64,000 nucleotides of DNA from Luteolibacter sp. LG18 (GTDB taxonomy: Bacteria > Verrucomicrobiota > Verrucomicrobiia > Verrucomicrobiales > Akkermansiaceae), in NCBI RefSeq assembly GCF_036322585.1, contig NZ_AP024600.1, positions 3,534,001 through 3,598,000 of the forward strand, written 5' to 3'. A model generated the notes under the pieces. It was given only the letters and a program-made list of their open reading frames with translations, had not been told where the DNA came from and did not search any database. Both the position numbers and the translations under genes were made by a program. Positions 17,804 through 26,232 of this stretch are shown in pieces. Every line of letters starts with the position of its first letter. Position 1 is the first letter of the stretch.

Positions 17804-18682
17804 ATGAGCGAGTCGAAAGCATTGCCGGTGGCGGGGATCGAACTGGGCGGCACCAAGACGGTGGTCGCGTGGGGTCTTTCCGATGGGACGATCCACGAGG
17901 AGCACCGTTTCCCCACCACCCGGCCGGAGGAGACTTTCGCCACCGCCACCGCTTGGCTCCGTGAACGCGGCACGCCCGCGGGCATCGGCGTGGGAGCCTT
18001 CGGGCCGGTGCGGGTCAATCCCGCGGCTCCGGACTTCGGCTCGCTGCTCGCCACTCCAAAGGATGGCTGGCAGGGCTTCTCGATCACTGGCGCGCTGGCG
18101 GCGGCCTTTCCCGGTGTGCCGCTCACGCTCGATACCGATGTGAACGCGGCGCTGTGGGGCGAGGTCGCACTCGGCGCGGCGCAGGGGGCCACGGACGCGG
18201 CTTACATCACCATCGGCACCGGCATTGGCGCGGGGATTCTTTCCGGCGGCAGGCTTGTCCATGGAGCGGTGCATCCGGAGTTCGGTCATTTCAAGGTCGC
18301 CCGCGCGCCGGGCGATTCGTTCGCGGGCCTGTGTCCGTTCCATGGTGATTGCCTCGAAGGGCTCGCCAGCGGCCCCGCCATCGCGGCGCGCTGGGGAAAG
18401 GCCGCGGCCGATCTGCCCGCCGATCATCCGGCGTGGGACATGGAGGCGTGGTATCTCGCGCACGGCATTCTCGCGCTGCTGGCGATCGTTTCGCCCTCGA
18501 AGGTGATTGTTGGCGGCGGTGTCTCGCAGTCGGCCGGACTCCACGCGAAGATTGCCGCGTGCCTGGAGAAGATCACCGCGGGCTATTTTGGCGAGGGGGA
18601 TTTCACCGATCTGGTGGTGCCGCCCGCGCTGGAGCAGGAAGCCGGTATCCGCGGCGCGCTGCTGCTGGCGTCGAACCATTGA
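17804..18682 (+). CDS. ROK-family sugar kinase (candidate KDG kinase)
   Basis: 292 residues from the ATG at 17804, 22 bp after eda; the longer upstream frame overlaps eda. 'GIELGGTKTVVAWG' (residues 11-24) is the phosphate-binding ROK start, and 'CPFHGDCLEGLASGPAI' (about residues 178-194) is the ROK zinc-binding motif found in fructokinase/glucokinase members. Known members phosphorylate fructose, glucose or N-acetylhexosamines. No PfkB-type KdgK is present in the operon, yet KDG must be phosphorylated before Eda; by position this ROK protein is the only candidate, but that is inference. Confidence 0.82.
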   Translation: MSESKALPVAGIELGGTKTVVAWGLSDGTIHEEHRFPTTRPEETFATATAWLRERGTPAGIGVGAFGPVRVNPAAPDFGSLLATPKDGWQGFSITGALAAAFPGVPLTLDTDVNAALWGEVALGAAQGATDAAYITIGTGIGAGILSGGRLVHGAVHPEFGHFKVARAPGDSFAGLCPFHGDCLEGLASGPAIAARWGKAAADLPADHPAWDMEAWYLAHGILALLAIVSPSKVIVGGGVSQSAGLHAKIAACLEKITAGYFGEGDFTDLVVPPALEQEAGIRGALLLASNH

Positions 18683-18700
18683 GAGGCTTCGGGCCAAGTC

Positions 18701-18803
18701 GGACAGAATTGACAGAATTTGCAAAATTAACAGAAGGGGACAGCGGGGGAGGTTGGGGTGTTGCCTCTTTCCGTGAATTCTGGAAATTCTGTTAATTCTG
18801 TCT
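18701..18803. repeat. Intergenic AT-rich inverted repeat, copy 2
   Basis: Left arm 18701-18734 (begins gacagaattgacagaat) and right arm 18776-18803 are near reverse complements separated by about 40 bp. It is the same family as 3475-3586. It begins 19 bp after the kinase stop and ends about 140 bp before kduI. Confidence 0.7.
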
Positions 18804-18942
18804 CAATCGGGCTATTCATTCGGATGAATCCCCTTTCCGAATGGATTGGGTTTCCACGGTAACCTCGCGCGGATTGTTCCCTTTCCGCCGCGGGTGACAC
18901 TCTGCCTCGCCGGAGCCACCGGACCTCCCGATTTCCCAAGAC

Positions 18943-19773
18943 ATGAAAGTCATCCACGCGCCCTCGCCGAACGAAACCTCGATGCTCGACACCGAAGGAC
19001 TCCGCGATTCCTTCCTCCTCGAGGAGCTCTTCCAGCCGGGGGAGATCACCCTCGTCTACACCGACCTCGACCGCGCGATCGTGGGCTCCGCCGTGCCGGG
19101 CGCGGCTCCGTTGAAGCTGGACGCGGGCGATGAACTGCGCGCGCAGTACTTCTGCGAACGCCGCGAGATCGGCATCCTGAACTTCGGTGGCAAGGGCACC
19201 GTGACCGTCGATGGCACGGCCTACGACCTTGAAAAGTGCGACTGCCTCTACATCGGCCGCGGCAGCCAGGAGGTCGTCTTCGCCAGCGCCGATGCCGCGA
19301 AGGCCGCCGAGTTCTACCTCATCAGCTATCCGGCCCACGCCGCCTACCCGACCACCAAGGCGACCCCGGCCGACGCCACCCGCGTGGAGCTCGGCACCAA
19401 GGAGGAGTGCAACGAGCGCACCATCTGCCAGTACATCCACGAGAACGGCATCAAGAGCTGCCAGCTCGTGCTCGGCTACACCGAGTTCAAGCCGGGCAGC
19501 ATCTGGAACACGATGCCTTCCCACACCCACCTCCGCCGCAGCGAGGTGTATTGCTACTTCGATGTGCCCGTCGGCCACGCCGTGCTCCACATGATGGGCG
19601 AGCCGACCGAGACGCGCCCGCTGTGGGTGCATGACAAGCAGGCGATCCTGTCCCCCGCGTGGTCGATCCACAGCGGCGTGGGCACCTCCGCCTACCGTTT
19701 CGTGTGGGCCATGGGCGGTGAGAACCAGGCCTTCACCGACATGGACAAGATCAACATCTCCGACCTGCGATGA
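18943..19773 (+). CDS. kduI: 5-keto-4-deoxyuronate isomerase
   Basis: 276 residues, the usual family length. The zinc ligands His194, His196 and Glu201 lie in 'PSHTHLRRSEVYCYF', and a further His is expected near residue 236 ('HDKQAI' region). Opening 'LDTEGLRDSFLLEELF' is characteristic. Known reaction: 5-keto-4-deoxyuronate (DKI, from unsaturated pectin oligomers) to 2,5-diketo-3-deoxygluconate (DKII). It overlaps kduD by 4 bp, so both are translated together. Confidence 0.96.
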   Translation: MKVIHAPSPNETSMLDTEGLRDSFLLEELFQPGEITLVYTDLDRAIVGSAVPGAAPLKLDAGDELRAQYFCERREIGILNFGGKGTVTVDGTAYDLEKCDCLYIGRGSQEVVFASADAAKAAEFYLISYPAHAAYPTTKATPADATRVELGTKEECNERTICQYIHENGIKSCQLVLGYTEFKPGSIWNTMPSHTHLRRSEVYCYFDVPVGHAVLHMMGEPTETRPLWVHDKQAILSPAWSIHSGVGTSAYRFVWAMGGENQAFTDMDKINISDLR

Positions 19774-20537
19774 GCGTCCTTTCCTCCTTCGATCTCAGCG
19801 GCAAGACGGCGCTGGTCACCGGCTGCAAGCGCGGCATCGGCTTCGCCATGGCGGAAGCGCTCGCCGAAGCGGGTGCCGACATCATCGGTGTGAGCGCCAC
19901 GCTCGAACCTGGCAGTGACATTGAAAAGGCTGTCACCGCGCTCGGCCGGAAGTTCACCGCGTACCAGTGCGATTTCTCGGATCGGGAGGCCGTGAAGGCC
20001 TTCGCCGCGAAGGTGCTGGCGGAGCAGGGGACGCCGGACATCCTGGTGAACAACGCGGGCACCATCAAGCGCGCGCCCGCCGCGGAACATCCGGATGAGT
20101 TGTGGTTCGAGGTGATCGACGTGAACCTCAACGCGCAGTTCCTGCTCAGCCGCGACATCGGCGCGAAGATGATCGAGCGTGGTTCCGGGAAGATCATTTT
20201 CACCGCGTCGCTGCTCACGTTCCAGGGTGGCATCACGGTGCCGGGTTATGCGGCGTCGAAGGGTGGCATCGGCCAGTTGACCAAGGCGCTCGCGAACGAG
20301 TGGGCGTCGAAGGGCGTGAACGTGAATGCGATCGCGCCAGGCTACATCGCCACCGACAACACCGAGGCGTTGCGGAACGATGCCGTCCGCCAGCAGCAGA
20401 TCCTCGCCCGCATCCCGGCCGCGCGCTGGGGCGAGCCCGCGGATTTCAAGGGCCCGGTGGTGTTCCTCGCCAGCGCGGCGTCCAACTACGTCACCGGCGA
20501 GGTGCTGGTGGTGGATGGCGGTTGGATGGGAAGGTGA
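19770..20537 (+). CDS. kduD: 2-dehydro-3-deoxy-D-gluconate 5-dehydrogenase
   Basis: 255 residues, short-chain dehydrogenase. The glycine-rich NAD motif 'TGCKRGIG' is at residues 17-24, 'NNAG' at 94-97, and the catalytic Ser147, Tyr160 and Lys164 are in place. Known reaction: DKII plus NAD(P)H to KDG, which joins the Uxa branch before Eda. It shares an ATGA overlap with kduI. A REP-type repeat starts 6 bp after the stop. Confidence 0.94.
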   Translation: MSVLSSFDLSGKTALVTGCKRGIGFAMAEALAEAGADIIGVSATLEPGSDIEKAVTALGRKFTAYQCDFSDREAVKAFAAKVLAEQGTPDILVNNAGTIKRAPAAEHPDELWFEVIDVNLNAQFLLSRDIGAKMIERGSGKIIFTASLLTFQGGITVPGYAASKGGIGQLTKALANEWASKGVNVNAIAPGYIATDNTEALRNDAVRQQQILARIPAARWGEPADFKGPVVFLASAASNYVTGEVLVVDGGWMGR

Positions 20538-20543
20538 TTTTTT

Positions 20544-20636
20544 CAAGCCCCGCCAGGGGCGACGTAACGTAGCCGGTGGCGCGAGCCACCGGAATTGCGT
20601 TCGTCGGCGGATCAAGTCCCGGAGGGACGACGCTGC
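20544..20636 (-). repeat. REP-type repeat unit beside the RAYT gene
   Basis: A roughly 90-bp GC-rich unit: on the minus strand it reads from GTCCCTCCGGGACTTG through an internal CCGGTGGC/GCCACCGG palindrome to GCCCCTGGCGGGGC. It lies directly after the stop codon of the RAYT gene (minus strand) and matches units at 36151, 36290, 50311 and 50506. Confidence 0.85.
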
Positions 20637-20644
20637 CTGTGCTC

Positions 20645-21079
20645 TCATGGCTCTGGATCAGCACCGATCTTCTTCAGGAAATCACGGAACTCTTCTTCCG
20701 CGGTGCGCTTGCGGTGGTGATCCTCCTGATTGGCGATGTAGGCCCTCACCGCATCCACATTCGTCGGACTCACGGAAAACGCACCATAACCTTCCTGCCA
20801 GCCGAACAATGGCTCGAATCGTTCCTTCCGGATCCACTTCGAGGAAACCGCTTTCAGCTCACGCACCACCACCGCAGGAGCATGGACCGCTTTCAATCTC
20901 ATCAGAATGTGGACATGATCGGCCACACCACCGATGGCGATCGGAATCACCTCCCGCTCCTTCAGAACAGCGCCAAGATGGGAGTGAAGGCGTTCCCTCC
21001 AACGGGATTGAATGAGAGGCAGGCGATCCTTCGTGGAAAAGATCACATGCACATACAAAGCCGAGAAGGTGGAAGGCAT
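20645..21079 (-). CDS. REP-associated tyrosine transposase (RAYT, IS200-like TnpA)
   Basis: 144 residues from the ATG at 21079; a longer upstream frame reads through a repeat and is unlikely. The Y1 HUH-endonuclease features are clear: 'YVHVIFSTKDRLPLI' at the N-terminus, the His55-x-His57 metal pair in 'ADHVHILM', and Tyr114 in 'AYIANQEDHH' as the nucleophile. Known role: single-strand DNA cleavage at REP palindromes. Repeat units stand at both ends: a full unit after the stop (20544-20636) and a partial one 5' of the gene (21168-21193). A hairpin at 21091-21117 lies just upstream of the start. Confidence 0.9.
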   Translation of the reverse strand: MPSTFSALYVHVIFSTKDRLPLIQSRWRERLHSHLGAVLKEREVIPIAIGGVADHVHILMRLKAVHAPAVVVRELKAVSSKWIRKERFEPLFGWQEGYGAFSVSPTNVDAVRAYIANQEDHHRKRTAEEEFRDFLKKIGADPEP

Positions 21080-21167
21080 GGTGCATGTTAGACGGGCATC
21101 GAAACGAAATGCCCGTCGATTTTTCCGCTCGATTGGAACCAATCGCGGTTCATGCCTCTCCGCTCCA

Positions 21168-21193
21168 AGAGCGGAGGCTGCGTCGTCCCTCCG
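21168..21193 (+). repeat. Partial REP repeat at the 5' side of the RAYT gene
   Basis: 26 nt (begins agagcggaggctgcgtcg) identical to the head of the repeat at 36274-36300, here in the opposite orientation to the unit at the other end of the RAYT gene. Confidence 0.75.
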
Positions 21194-21471
21194 GCACGGA
21201 ATCACAAAATGCTCAAGTCATTGAAAATGAGCACTAAATGTTTCCATGAATGCGGGACGGTATGAGCATTGATCAAAAAATTGTCACTGTCTCAACTGCA
21301 CTGCTTGAACCTGTCATTGCCCCGCGATGACAGGGGCTAGCAAGGCAAAGCGAGGCTCACGGCATCTTTGAGCAGCGATTCTTCCGGGGCTTCCTGAATC
21401 ACCATTACCCCGCCATGAGGCGGTCAAGGCTCTCTAACGGTTCTGCGCGGAAACGTGAACCATTAGAACCG

Positions 21472-22497
21472 ATGAAACCAAATAAGACAGCCCCGCTCGT
21501 CGTCTCCGGCAACTACACCTTGATCCGCCGCACCAACGGCACGTTCTACAGCCACAACAAGGTCACCTTGCAGCGCCAGTCTCTCAAGACGCGGAACAAA
21601 AACGAAGCCATTGAATTAATCAATGCCCTCAACAAAGAGGATGGGGACCGGAGGTTCGCTGAACGAATGGTGGAAATCTACCAAGAAAAGGCAGGCCGAG
21701 CGGTCAGCAAGATCACATGGGCCGAGGCCATGGAGGAATGCTCCAAGGTGGCAGGAAAGACAGAATCCACCCGTCTCCGTCACCGGCAAGCCTACACTGG
21801 AAAGGATTTCAATTCCCTCCGTTCCATGACCATCTGCCAGACCTACCCGGAACACTTTCGGCTGATCGTCAAATGCGGAAAGCCTTCGGTAATTAAATAC
21901 CTCCGCAAGCTCCAAAGTTTCTCGATTGAGCAAGGATGGCTGACTACTCCCATTTTGGCATCCAAAAGCCTGCGGGTGATCAAATTGAAGGAAAAGCGGG
22001 CCATCAAACGGGAAGAATACCTTCGGGTGATCGAGAACGAACCTGATGCCGAAAAGAGAGCCTTCTACTCGATGCTGTGGGCCACCGGCGCATCACAGGT
22101 AGATTGTGCGAACCTCCGCGTTGAGAATTTCGACCGAGAGGCCCGCACGCTGGTCTACACTCGTCAGAAGACCGCCTGCGTGTGCAGGCTGAAATGGAAC
22201 GGCGGCGTTGAGAAGCTATTGGATTCGCTTCCCCAACAGGGCTTTTTGTTTCCCAAGCTCCAAAAGCTCACCAGTTCGGCGCGAGCAGCCGAGTTCCGAC
22301 GTCGTTGTCGAACCAAAGGCGTGAACGTCGAAGGAACCAGTTTGCACAGTTTTCGTTACTCCATGGCTGAAAGGCTGGCAGAGGCGGGCTTCTCCATTCG
22401 GGAAGCCAGTGCGGCCCTTGGCCATCGTTCGGAGGCTGTTCACCTCGCATACGCTAAAAAGGCGGAAATCTTCTGCTCCGCGATCCCCGAAGAATAA
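21472..22497 (+). CDS. Tyrosine recombinase / integrase, atypical box I
   Basis: 341 residues from the ATG at 21472 (an in-frame ATG at 21415 is an alternative). An N-terminal SAM-like arm-binding domain (about residues 30-160) precedes the catalytic domain. Box II residues are present: His292 and Arg295 in 'HSFRYS', His318 in 'LGHRSE' and the nucleophile Tyr328 in 'LAYAKK'. The usual first arginine of TGxRxxEL is not seen: the sequence is 'TGASQVDCANL' (residues 205-215). Similar recombinases are common in Verrucomicrobiota islands. It presumably integrated the island; a strong terminator follows. Confidence 0.85.
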   Translation: MKPNKTAPLVVSGNYTLIRRTNGTFYSHNKVTLQRQSLKTRNKNEAIELINALNKEDGDRRFAERMVEIYQEKAGRAVSKITWAEAMEECSKVAGKTESTRLRHRQAYTGKDFNSLRSMTICQTYPEHFRLIVKCGKPSVIKYLRKLQSFSIEQGWLTTPILASKSLRVIKLKEKRAIKREEYLRVIENEPDAEKRAFYSMLWATGASQVDCANLRVENFDREARTLVYTRQKTACVCRLKWNGGVEKLLDSLPQQGFLFPKLQKLTSSARAAEFRRRCRTKGVNVEGTSLHSFRYSMAERLAEAGFSIREASAALGHRSEAVHLAYAKKAEIFCSAIPEE

Positions 22498-22530
22498 TTA
22501 AAATAGAAAATCATAAAAATAATTAAATCG

Positions 22531-22557
22531 GCGGCCTCCATATGGGGGCCGCTTTTT
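22531..22557 (+). terminator. Rho-independent terminator after the integrase
   Basis: Stem 22531-22539 with 22544-22552, ATAT loop and TTTTT tail, about 34 bp after the integrase stop. Confidence 0.88.
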
Positions 22558-22760
22558 ATTTTGGGGATCGGCTTTGCGTTGTCTTGATGTCACAATCTCG
22601 AAACTTTATTTTCATGGCGGCTGCTATTTGCGCTTGAATCTTCATAAGTCGCTAATTCTGAAGACTAATTTCCAAAACTTTTTCCTTTTATCTTTTTAAA
22701 CCACTTGAAATAAGTCTAGAAGGGCCATTATACTCGTCGCCGCTTTCCCCAAGAAGCCAC

Positions 22761-22777
22761 TATTTCACAGTGAAATA
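22761..22777. promoter_or_regulatory. Perfect palindrome, candidate operator
   Basis: TATTTCACAGTGAAATA: two 8-bp arms around one central base, 53 bp upstream of the small HTH gene. It has the form of a binding site for a dimeric repressor; the protein at 22831 could be its binder. Confidence 0.5.
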
Positions 22778-22830
22778 AAAAGGTGAATCGGGAAAAGTTA
22801 CACAAAAAATAGAACAATAAAGTTCCCTCC

Positions 22831-23142
22831 ATGAGCCACAAAGCAATCGAATTCCTGTCCCTCCTCCGTCTCCCTGCGCGCCTGACCGCCGAGCAAGCCG
22901 CATGGCTCCTTGGGTGCCAGCCTGAGCAAATGAGCCTTCTGGTTGCAAAGAAGGTCATCAAATGGCTCGGCAAACCGGTGCAGTCTGCCACGAAGTATTT
23001 TGCTCTGAGTGAAGTCCAAGCCTTGGCCAACGACCCCAAGAAAATGGATCAAATCTCGGACATCCTTTACCGATATTGGCAGGAGAAGAATTCCCGTCGC
23101 AAGAAGGGCTTTGAGGAAATCGAATACCGCGAGGCAGCTTAA
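22831..23142 (+). CDS. Small helix-turn-helix-like protein
   Basis: 103 residues, cytoplasmic. 'LTAEQAAWLLGCQPEQMSLLVAKKVIKWLG' (about residues 19-48) reads like a MerR/excisionase-type winged-helix start, followed by a basic helical tail ending 'EEIEYREAA'. Its position directly behind an integrase with a palindrome upstream suggests an excisionase or element regulator. The family is not identified; the function is inference. Confidence 0.6.
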   Translation: MSHKAIEFLSLLRLPARLTAEQAAWLLGCQPEQMSLLVAKKVIKWLGKPVQSATKYFALSEVQALANDPKKMDQISDILYRYWQEKNSRRKKGFEEIEYREAA

Positions 23143-23184
23143 TTAGTTGCTCGTAGGAATTCCCGCTGTTAGTTCGTGCCCATC

Positions 23185-23721
23185 ATGAGCAAAATTAGCA
23201 GCGGGAATCTTCCCAAGGTCTTGGAACTTCGTAAGAAGAACGGTCTGGAAGCCACGGAGGAAGCGGCTAATGCCGATTTGGAAGCCAGCAAGGCCAAGTG
23301 GACGGAAGAAGACACGCCGCGCTATCGCCGGGCCGGTGAATCTCCAATCTTCATCAGCGGCAAGTATTTGACCAAGGCCGGTGTTGATCCTTCAACAGGC
23401 GAACGAGATGCCGGACGGGTCGGTGCCGCTCCTGTGGGGGCAAAGAAGGCTCCTAAAGCGCCAGCCAAGGGCGGCGAGGTGAACGAGAAGGACTTCTACC
23501 TCGCCCTGCACAAGAAGGGCTTCAAGGTTGCCATCCTGCGGAATGAAATCACTGGCGAGCTTACCAGCGAGATTCCCGCTGCCATCAAGGCGCTAGACCT
23601 CCAATTCGGAGGCGTTCCCGGCAAAAATGAGGATTCTGTGCACGTCACCCAAACGGGGCCGCAGGTTCTGCTCACTCTGACTTTGGACAAGTTCTTGGAA
23701 CTGGCCAAGATCAAGCCCTAA
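23185..23721 (+). CDS. Hypothetical protein of the island
   Basis: 178 residues from the ATG at 23185 (an ATG-like start at 23176 would add three residues). Residues 1-60 are charged and helical; about 65-95 is an Ala/Lys/Pro-rich linker ('KKAPKAPAKGG'); the rest is an alpha/beta domain ('KDFYLALHKKGFKVAILRNEITGE', 'VLLTLTLDKFLELAKI'). No signal peptide or membrane segment. I do not recognise a family. It has a clear terminator after it and follows the HTH gene at 42 bp. Confidence 0.65.
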   Translation: MSKISSGNLPKVLELRKKNGLEATEEAANADLEASKAKWTEEDTPRYRRAGESPIFISGKYLTKAGVDPSTGERDAGRVGAAPVGAKKAPKAPAKGGEVNEKDFYLALHKKGFKVAILRNEITGELTSEIPAAIKALDLQFGGVPGKNEDSVHVTQTGPQVLLTLTLDKFLELAKIKP

Positions 23722-23743
23722 TTGGCAATTGAACTCGTAAACA

Positions 23744-23783
23744 AAAGCCCCGCTTTCAGATGGACGGCGGGGCTTTATTTTTT
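23744..23783 (+). terminator. Rho-independent terminator
   Basis: A 10-bp stem (23744-23753 with 23767-23776) followed by ATTTTTT, 23 bp after the preceding stop. Confidence 0.88.
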
Positions 23784-23882
23784 CACCTCTAAATCTATCT
23801 TTGTTTTTCCATCTAACCCGAACTTGACTTTTGAGCCGCAATTGGAGTAATCATATCGACGACATGTATTATTAATGTCGAC

Positions 23883-25127
23883 ATGAAAAAATTATCTTCA
23901 TCTGCCATTTTCGCCTTCTACCTATTGTATGGGCTATCAAGCGCATTTGCGCAGCAACATCAAATCTACAAAGGGCCGGAGATTGTTGGGCCGGGCTACG
24001 ATGAACAAATATATGATTTAACGTGGTCTGGCAAAAAAATCAATGGCGTAATCAAACCGCTGGCGTTCGCAAAAGGGGAAATATGTTCATTTGAGGGGAC
24101 GAATGACTCCGAAGGGAAAATGAACTTTATTATTCGTGACTCGGCTTCAGCTATCGTGGCTCGCGGAGCTTCCATTAAACAGTTAGGCAAAAACGACCGC
24201 GGCCAAACGGAAATAACATGGCTCAGCCAAATTGATTTCGAAGGCAAACTCAGAAGCAAAGGCCATTCTGAGGATCAACAGATATTTCGATACTCAGTGC
24301 CATTCACTGATATCCAGCTAATGCATCCTACCAAAGTGGACGGCCCTATTTATATGGGGCAGCTCGGATGTTATGTTAGCAAGCAAAATTTGAAAAATGC
24401 TGAAAAATTAATCAAATCTGATCCGGAACTGAAAATCGAAAGAATCGAAAGCAAAGACGATAAAAAGGGCTGGGCAAGTGGCCCCAACCTAGAAACTAAC
24501 CAATGGCGAATGTTTCATGTTCACGCTATTGATTGCGATCCATGGATGAAAATAGTGTTGCTCAGAAAAAGCGGTTTTTTCGAAGTGGTGGATATGATTC
24601 ACGGTGACGCGGGAGCAGATTGTGAGGATATCGCAGAAATCAAAAGCAATCTCATCTGTGAGGAAGATAAAGTATCTCAAGAAAAAATTAAAGCGTGTTT
24701 AGCAAAAGGCCTCGAGAAATTCCAAAAAACTCATGCCTCCGATGTATTTCAGCCACAAATAAGAGCCATTAAAATAAATAAGTTTTCCGGGAAAATAACA
24801 TTACAAGGACAAGCTTCATCAATTAGCGGCTCTAAATCCAAAGCTTTATATTTGATTGACTACAGCTTCGTGGTAGGGAAAACAGAATCGACACCATCCG
24901 GATCACATGCCATCACCATTTCTTATGTAGATGGAAAGTGGGCTGATCCTCCTTTTGGTGGAAATCAATTTCCCGCCGACAAATGGTTTAAAGATGATAT
25001 TAACGAAGAGGAGTGTGTTAGGGCTTCAGGTATTTTAACGAAATGTATTGCAGAAGCCAGTGGCGGAAAGGTAAAATATTCCTCCATCTCTCCTTTCTTC
25101 GCGAATCATGGAAACGAAGAGCAATGA
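23883..25127 (+). CDS. Exported hypothetical protein (first gene of a coupled pair)
   Basis: 414 residues with a signal peptide ending 'SSAFA-QQ' near residue 23. The mature part is beta-rich at the N-terminus and Lys/Glu-rich later, with eight or so cysteines spread along it (including 'DCDPWMK', 'GADCED', 'NLICEED', 'KACLAKG'). No known domain is recognised. Codon use is AT-rich, unlike the host. Its stop overlaps the start of a four-helix membrane protein (ATGA), so the two are made together and probably work together at the envelope. Confidence 0.7.
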   Translation: MKKLSSSAIFAFYLLYGLSSAFAQQHQIYKGPEIVGPGYDEQIYDLTWSGKKINGVIKPLAFAKGEICSFEGTNDSEGKMNFIIRDSASAIVARGASIKQLGKNDRGQTEITWLSQIDFEGKLRSKGHSEDQQIFRYSVPFTDIQLMHPTKVDGPIYMGQLGCYVSKQNLKNAEKLIKSDPELKIERIESKDDKKGWASGPNLETNQWRMFHVHAIDCDPWMKIVLLRKSGFFEVVDMIHGDAGADCEDIAEIKSNLICEEDKVSQEKIKACLAKGLEKFQKTHASDVFQPQIRAIKINKFSGKITLQGQASSISGSKSKALYLIDYSFVVGKTESTPSGSHAITISYVDGKWADPPFGGNQFPADKWFKDDINEEECVRASGILTKCIAEASGGKVKYSSISPFFANHGNEEQ

Positions 25128-25573
25128 AATTGTCCAAACTAAGAATTATTGTAGGATGGGTATTCCTGATTGGACATTTTTCGGGAATTGTAATTCTATT
25201 CCTTTGGGGTTTGCTCTGGTCGCAGAAAGGATTTGCTGCGATTTCTGATATTGTAGCGCTCCTTATGCCTCTTACGGGAGTCGCCGCAGTAAGCGCATTC
25301 AAATCGTTTTGGCAAAAGCCGAATAATTCCACCCGAGTTTCCCAAAGTGCAGCTATTTCCACGATAGCAATCCCAGTTATCCTAACTTCTCTTACGATGT
25401 GCCTAATATTGGCTCACATAATGCAAATAGCAGAAAGCCCTGAAACTATCAAACATGGAATCGCCCTCTGCGAATTGATTTTTGGAGGAACGATGACTTT
25501 TATTCTGGATAAATTATTTCAAACAAAGCCACCTCTTCGAGATTCGAAAAAAATCAAGGAGACCTCGTCCTAA
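25124..25573 (+). CDS. Small multi-pass membrane protein (second gene of the pair)
   Basis: 149 residues starting inside the stop of the exported protein. Hydrophobic segments at about residues 8-30, 40-60, 74-98 and 108-128 predict three or four membrane helices; the C-terminus is basic and probably cytoplasmic. AT-rich like its partner. No family is recognised. The longer frame beginning at 25043 overlaps the upstream gene and is not used. Confidence 0.65.
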   Translation: MKLSKLRIIVGWVFLIGHFSGIVILFLWGLLWSQKGFAAISDIVALLMPLTGVAAVSAFKSFWQKPNNSTRVSQSAAISTIAIPVILTSLTMCLILAHIMQIAESPETIKHGIALCELIFGGTMTFILDKLFQTKPPLRDSKKIKETSS

Positions 25574-25680
25574 TTGCGAATCTCTGTCCGTTTCAGCACC
25601 ACGCCAACAATTCACAGAATATCGATTCAGTCTAACACTCAATAAGATTTTCAGTCTGCACAGGTTTTCCATAGTTTAGT

Positions 25681-26232
25681 TTACTTTCCCAGTGGCGTGG
25701 CTGGCTTTGCGCGCTTCGGAATCCTCACGAAGGTATTGTTTCCGCCGCCTTTTTCCACGAGAGCCGAGAAGTCCGGTGTCGGCGTCAACGTGGTGTGTTC
25801 GCCGGATTTCCAAGACATGGCCACCGTGCCGTTTGGCTGAACTTCAAAGGTGGCGGAATAGATGGATGCTGCCGCGTTTCCATCCTCTTCAAAGTTGAGA
25901 ATCAAGTCTCGGTTCGCCACCCAAGAGTAGAACAGCAGGGTTTTCCGGATTTCCTCGATCTTGGCTTGGGACGTCACCGCCAACAGTTCCCTTTTGATCC
26001 TCTCGGCGGTGGCCATGTCGCCACTCTGGATCGCCTTTCCCAAGAGTTGGTTGGCGTTCTCGGTGAACTTCTTTTCGATGGGTGCAAGGGCCTCTTGGCG
26101 GGCCTTCTGACGCTGCTTCAAAAGGGCTTCGAAGTCGGCACCAATGGACGTTCCCGGCGTTCCGGTTCCAAAAGGATTTTGGGCGAAGAGCGGGAGCGTG
26201 GAGAAGGCGAAAGCCGCGATCAGGTATTTCAT
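25681..26232 (-). CDS. Exported hypothetical protein with coiled-coil stretch
   Basis: 183 residues with a signal peptide (MKYLIAAFAFSTLPLFA). Residues 35-90 are charged heptad-like helix ('LLKQRQKARQEALAPIEKKFTENANQLLGKAI'-type, ending 'KRELLAV'), followed by a C-terminal beta domain with 'LLFYSWVANRDLILNFEEDG' and 'GTVAMSWKSGEHTTL', which resembles the small lipocalin-like endings of many verrucomicrobial secreted proteins. Base use is host-like, so it may be older cargo. Function unknown. Confidence 0.65.
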   Translation of the reverse strand: MKYLIAAFAFSTLPLFAQNPFGTGTPGTSIGADFEALLKQRQKARQEALAPIEKKFTENANQLLGKAIQSGDMATAERIKRELLAVTSQAKIEEIRKTLLFYSWVANRDLILNFEEDGNAAASIYSATFEVQPNGTVAMSWKSGEHTTLTPTPDFSALVEKGGGNNTFVRIPKRAKPATPLGK

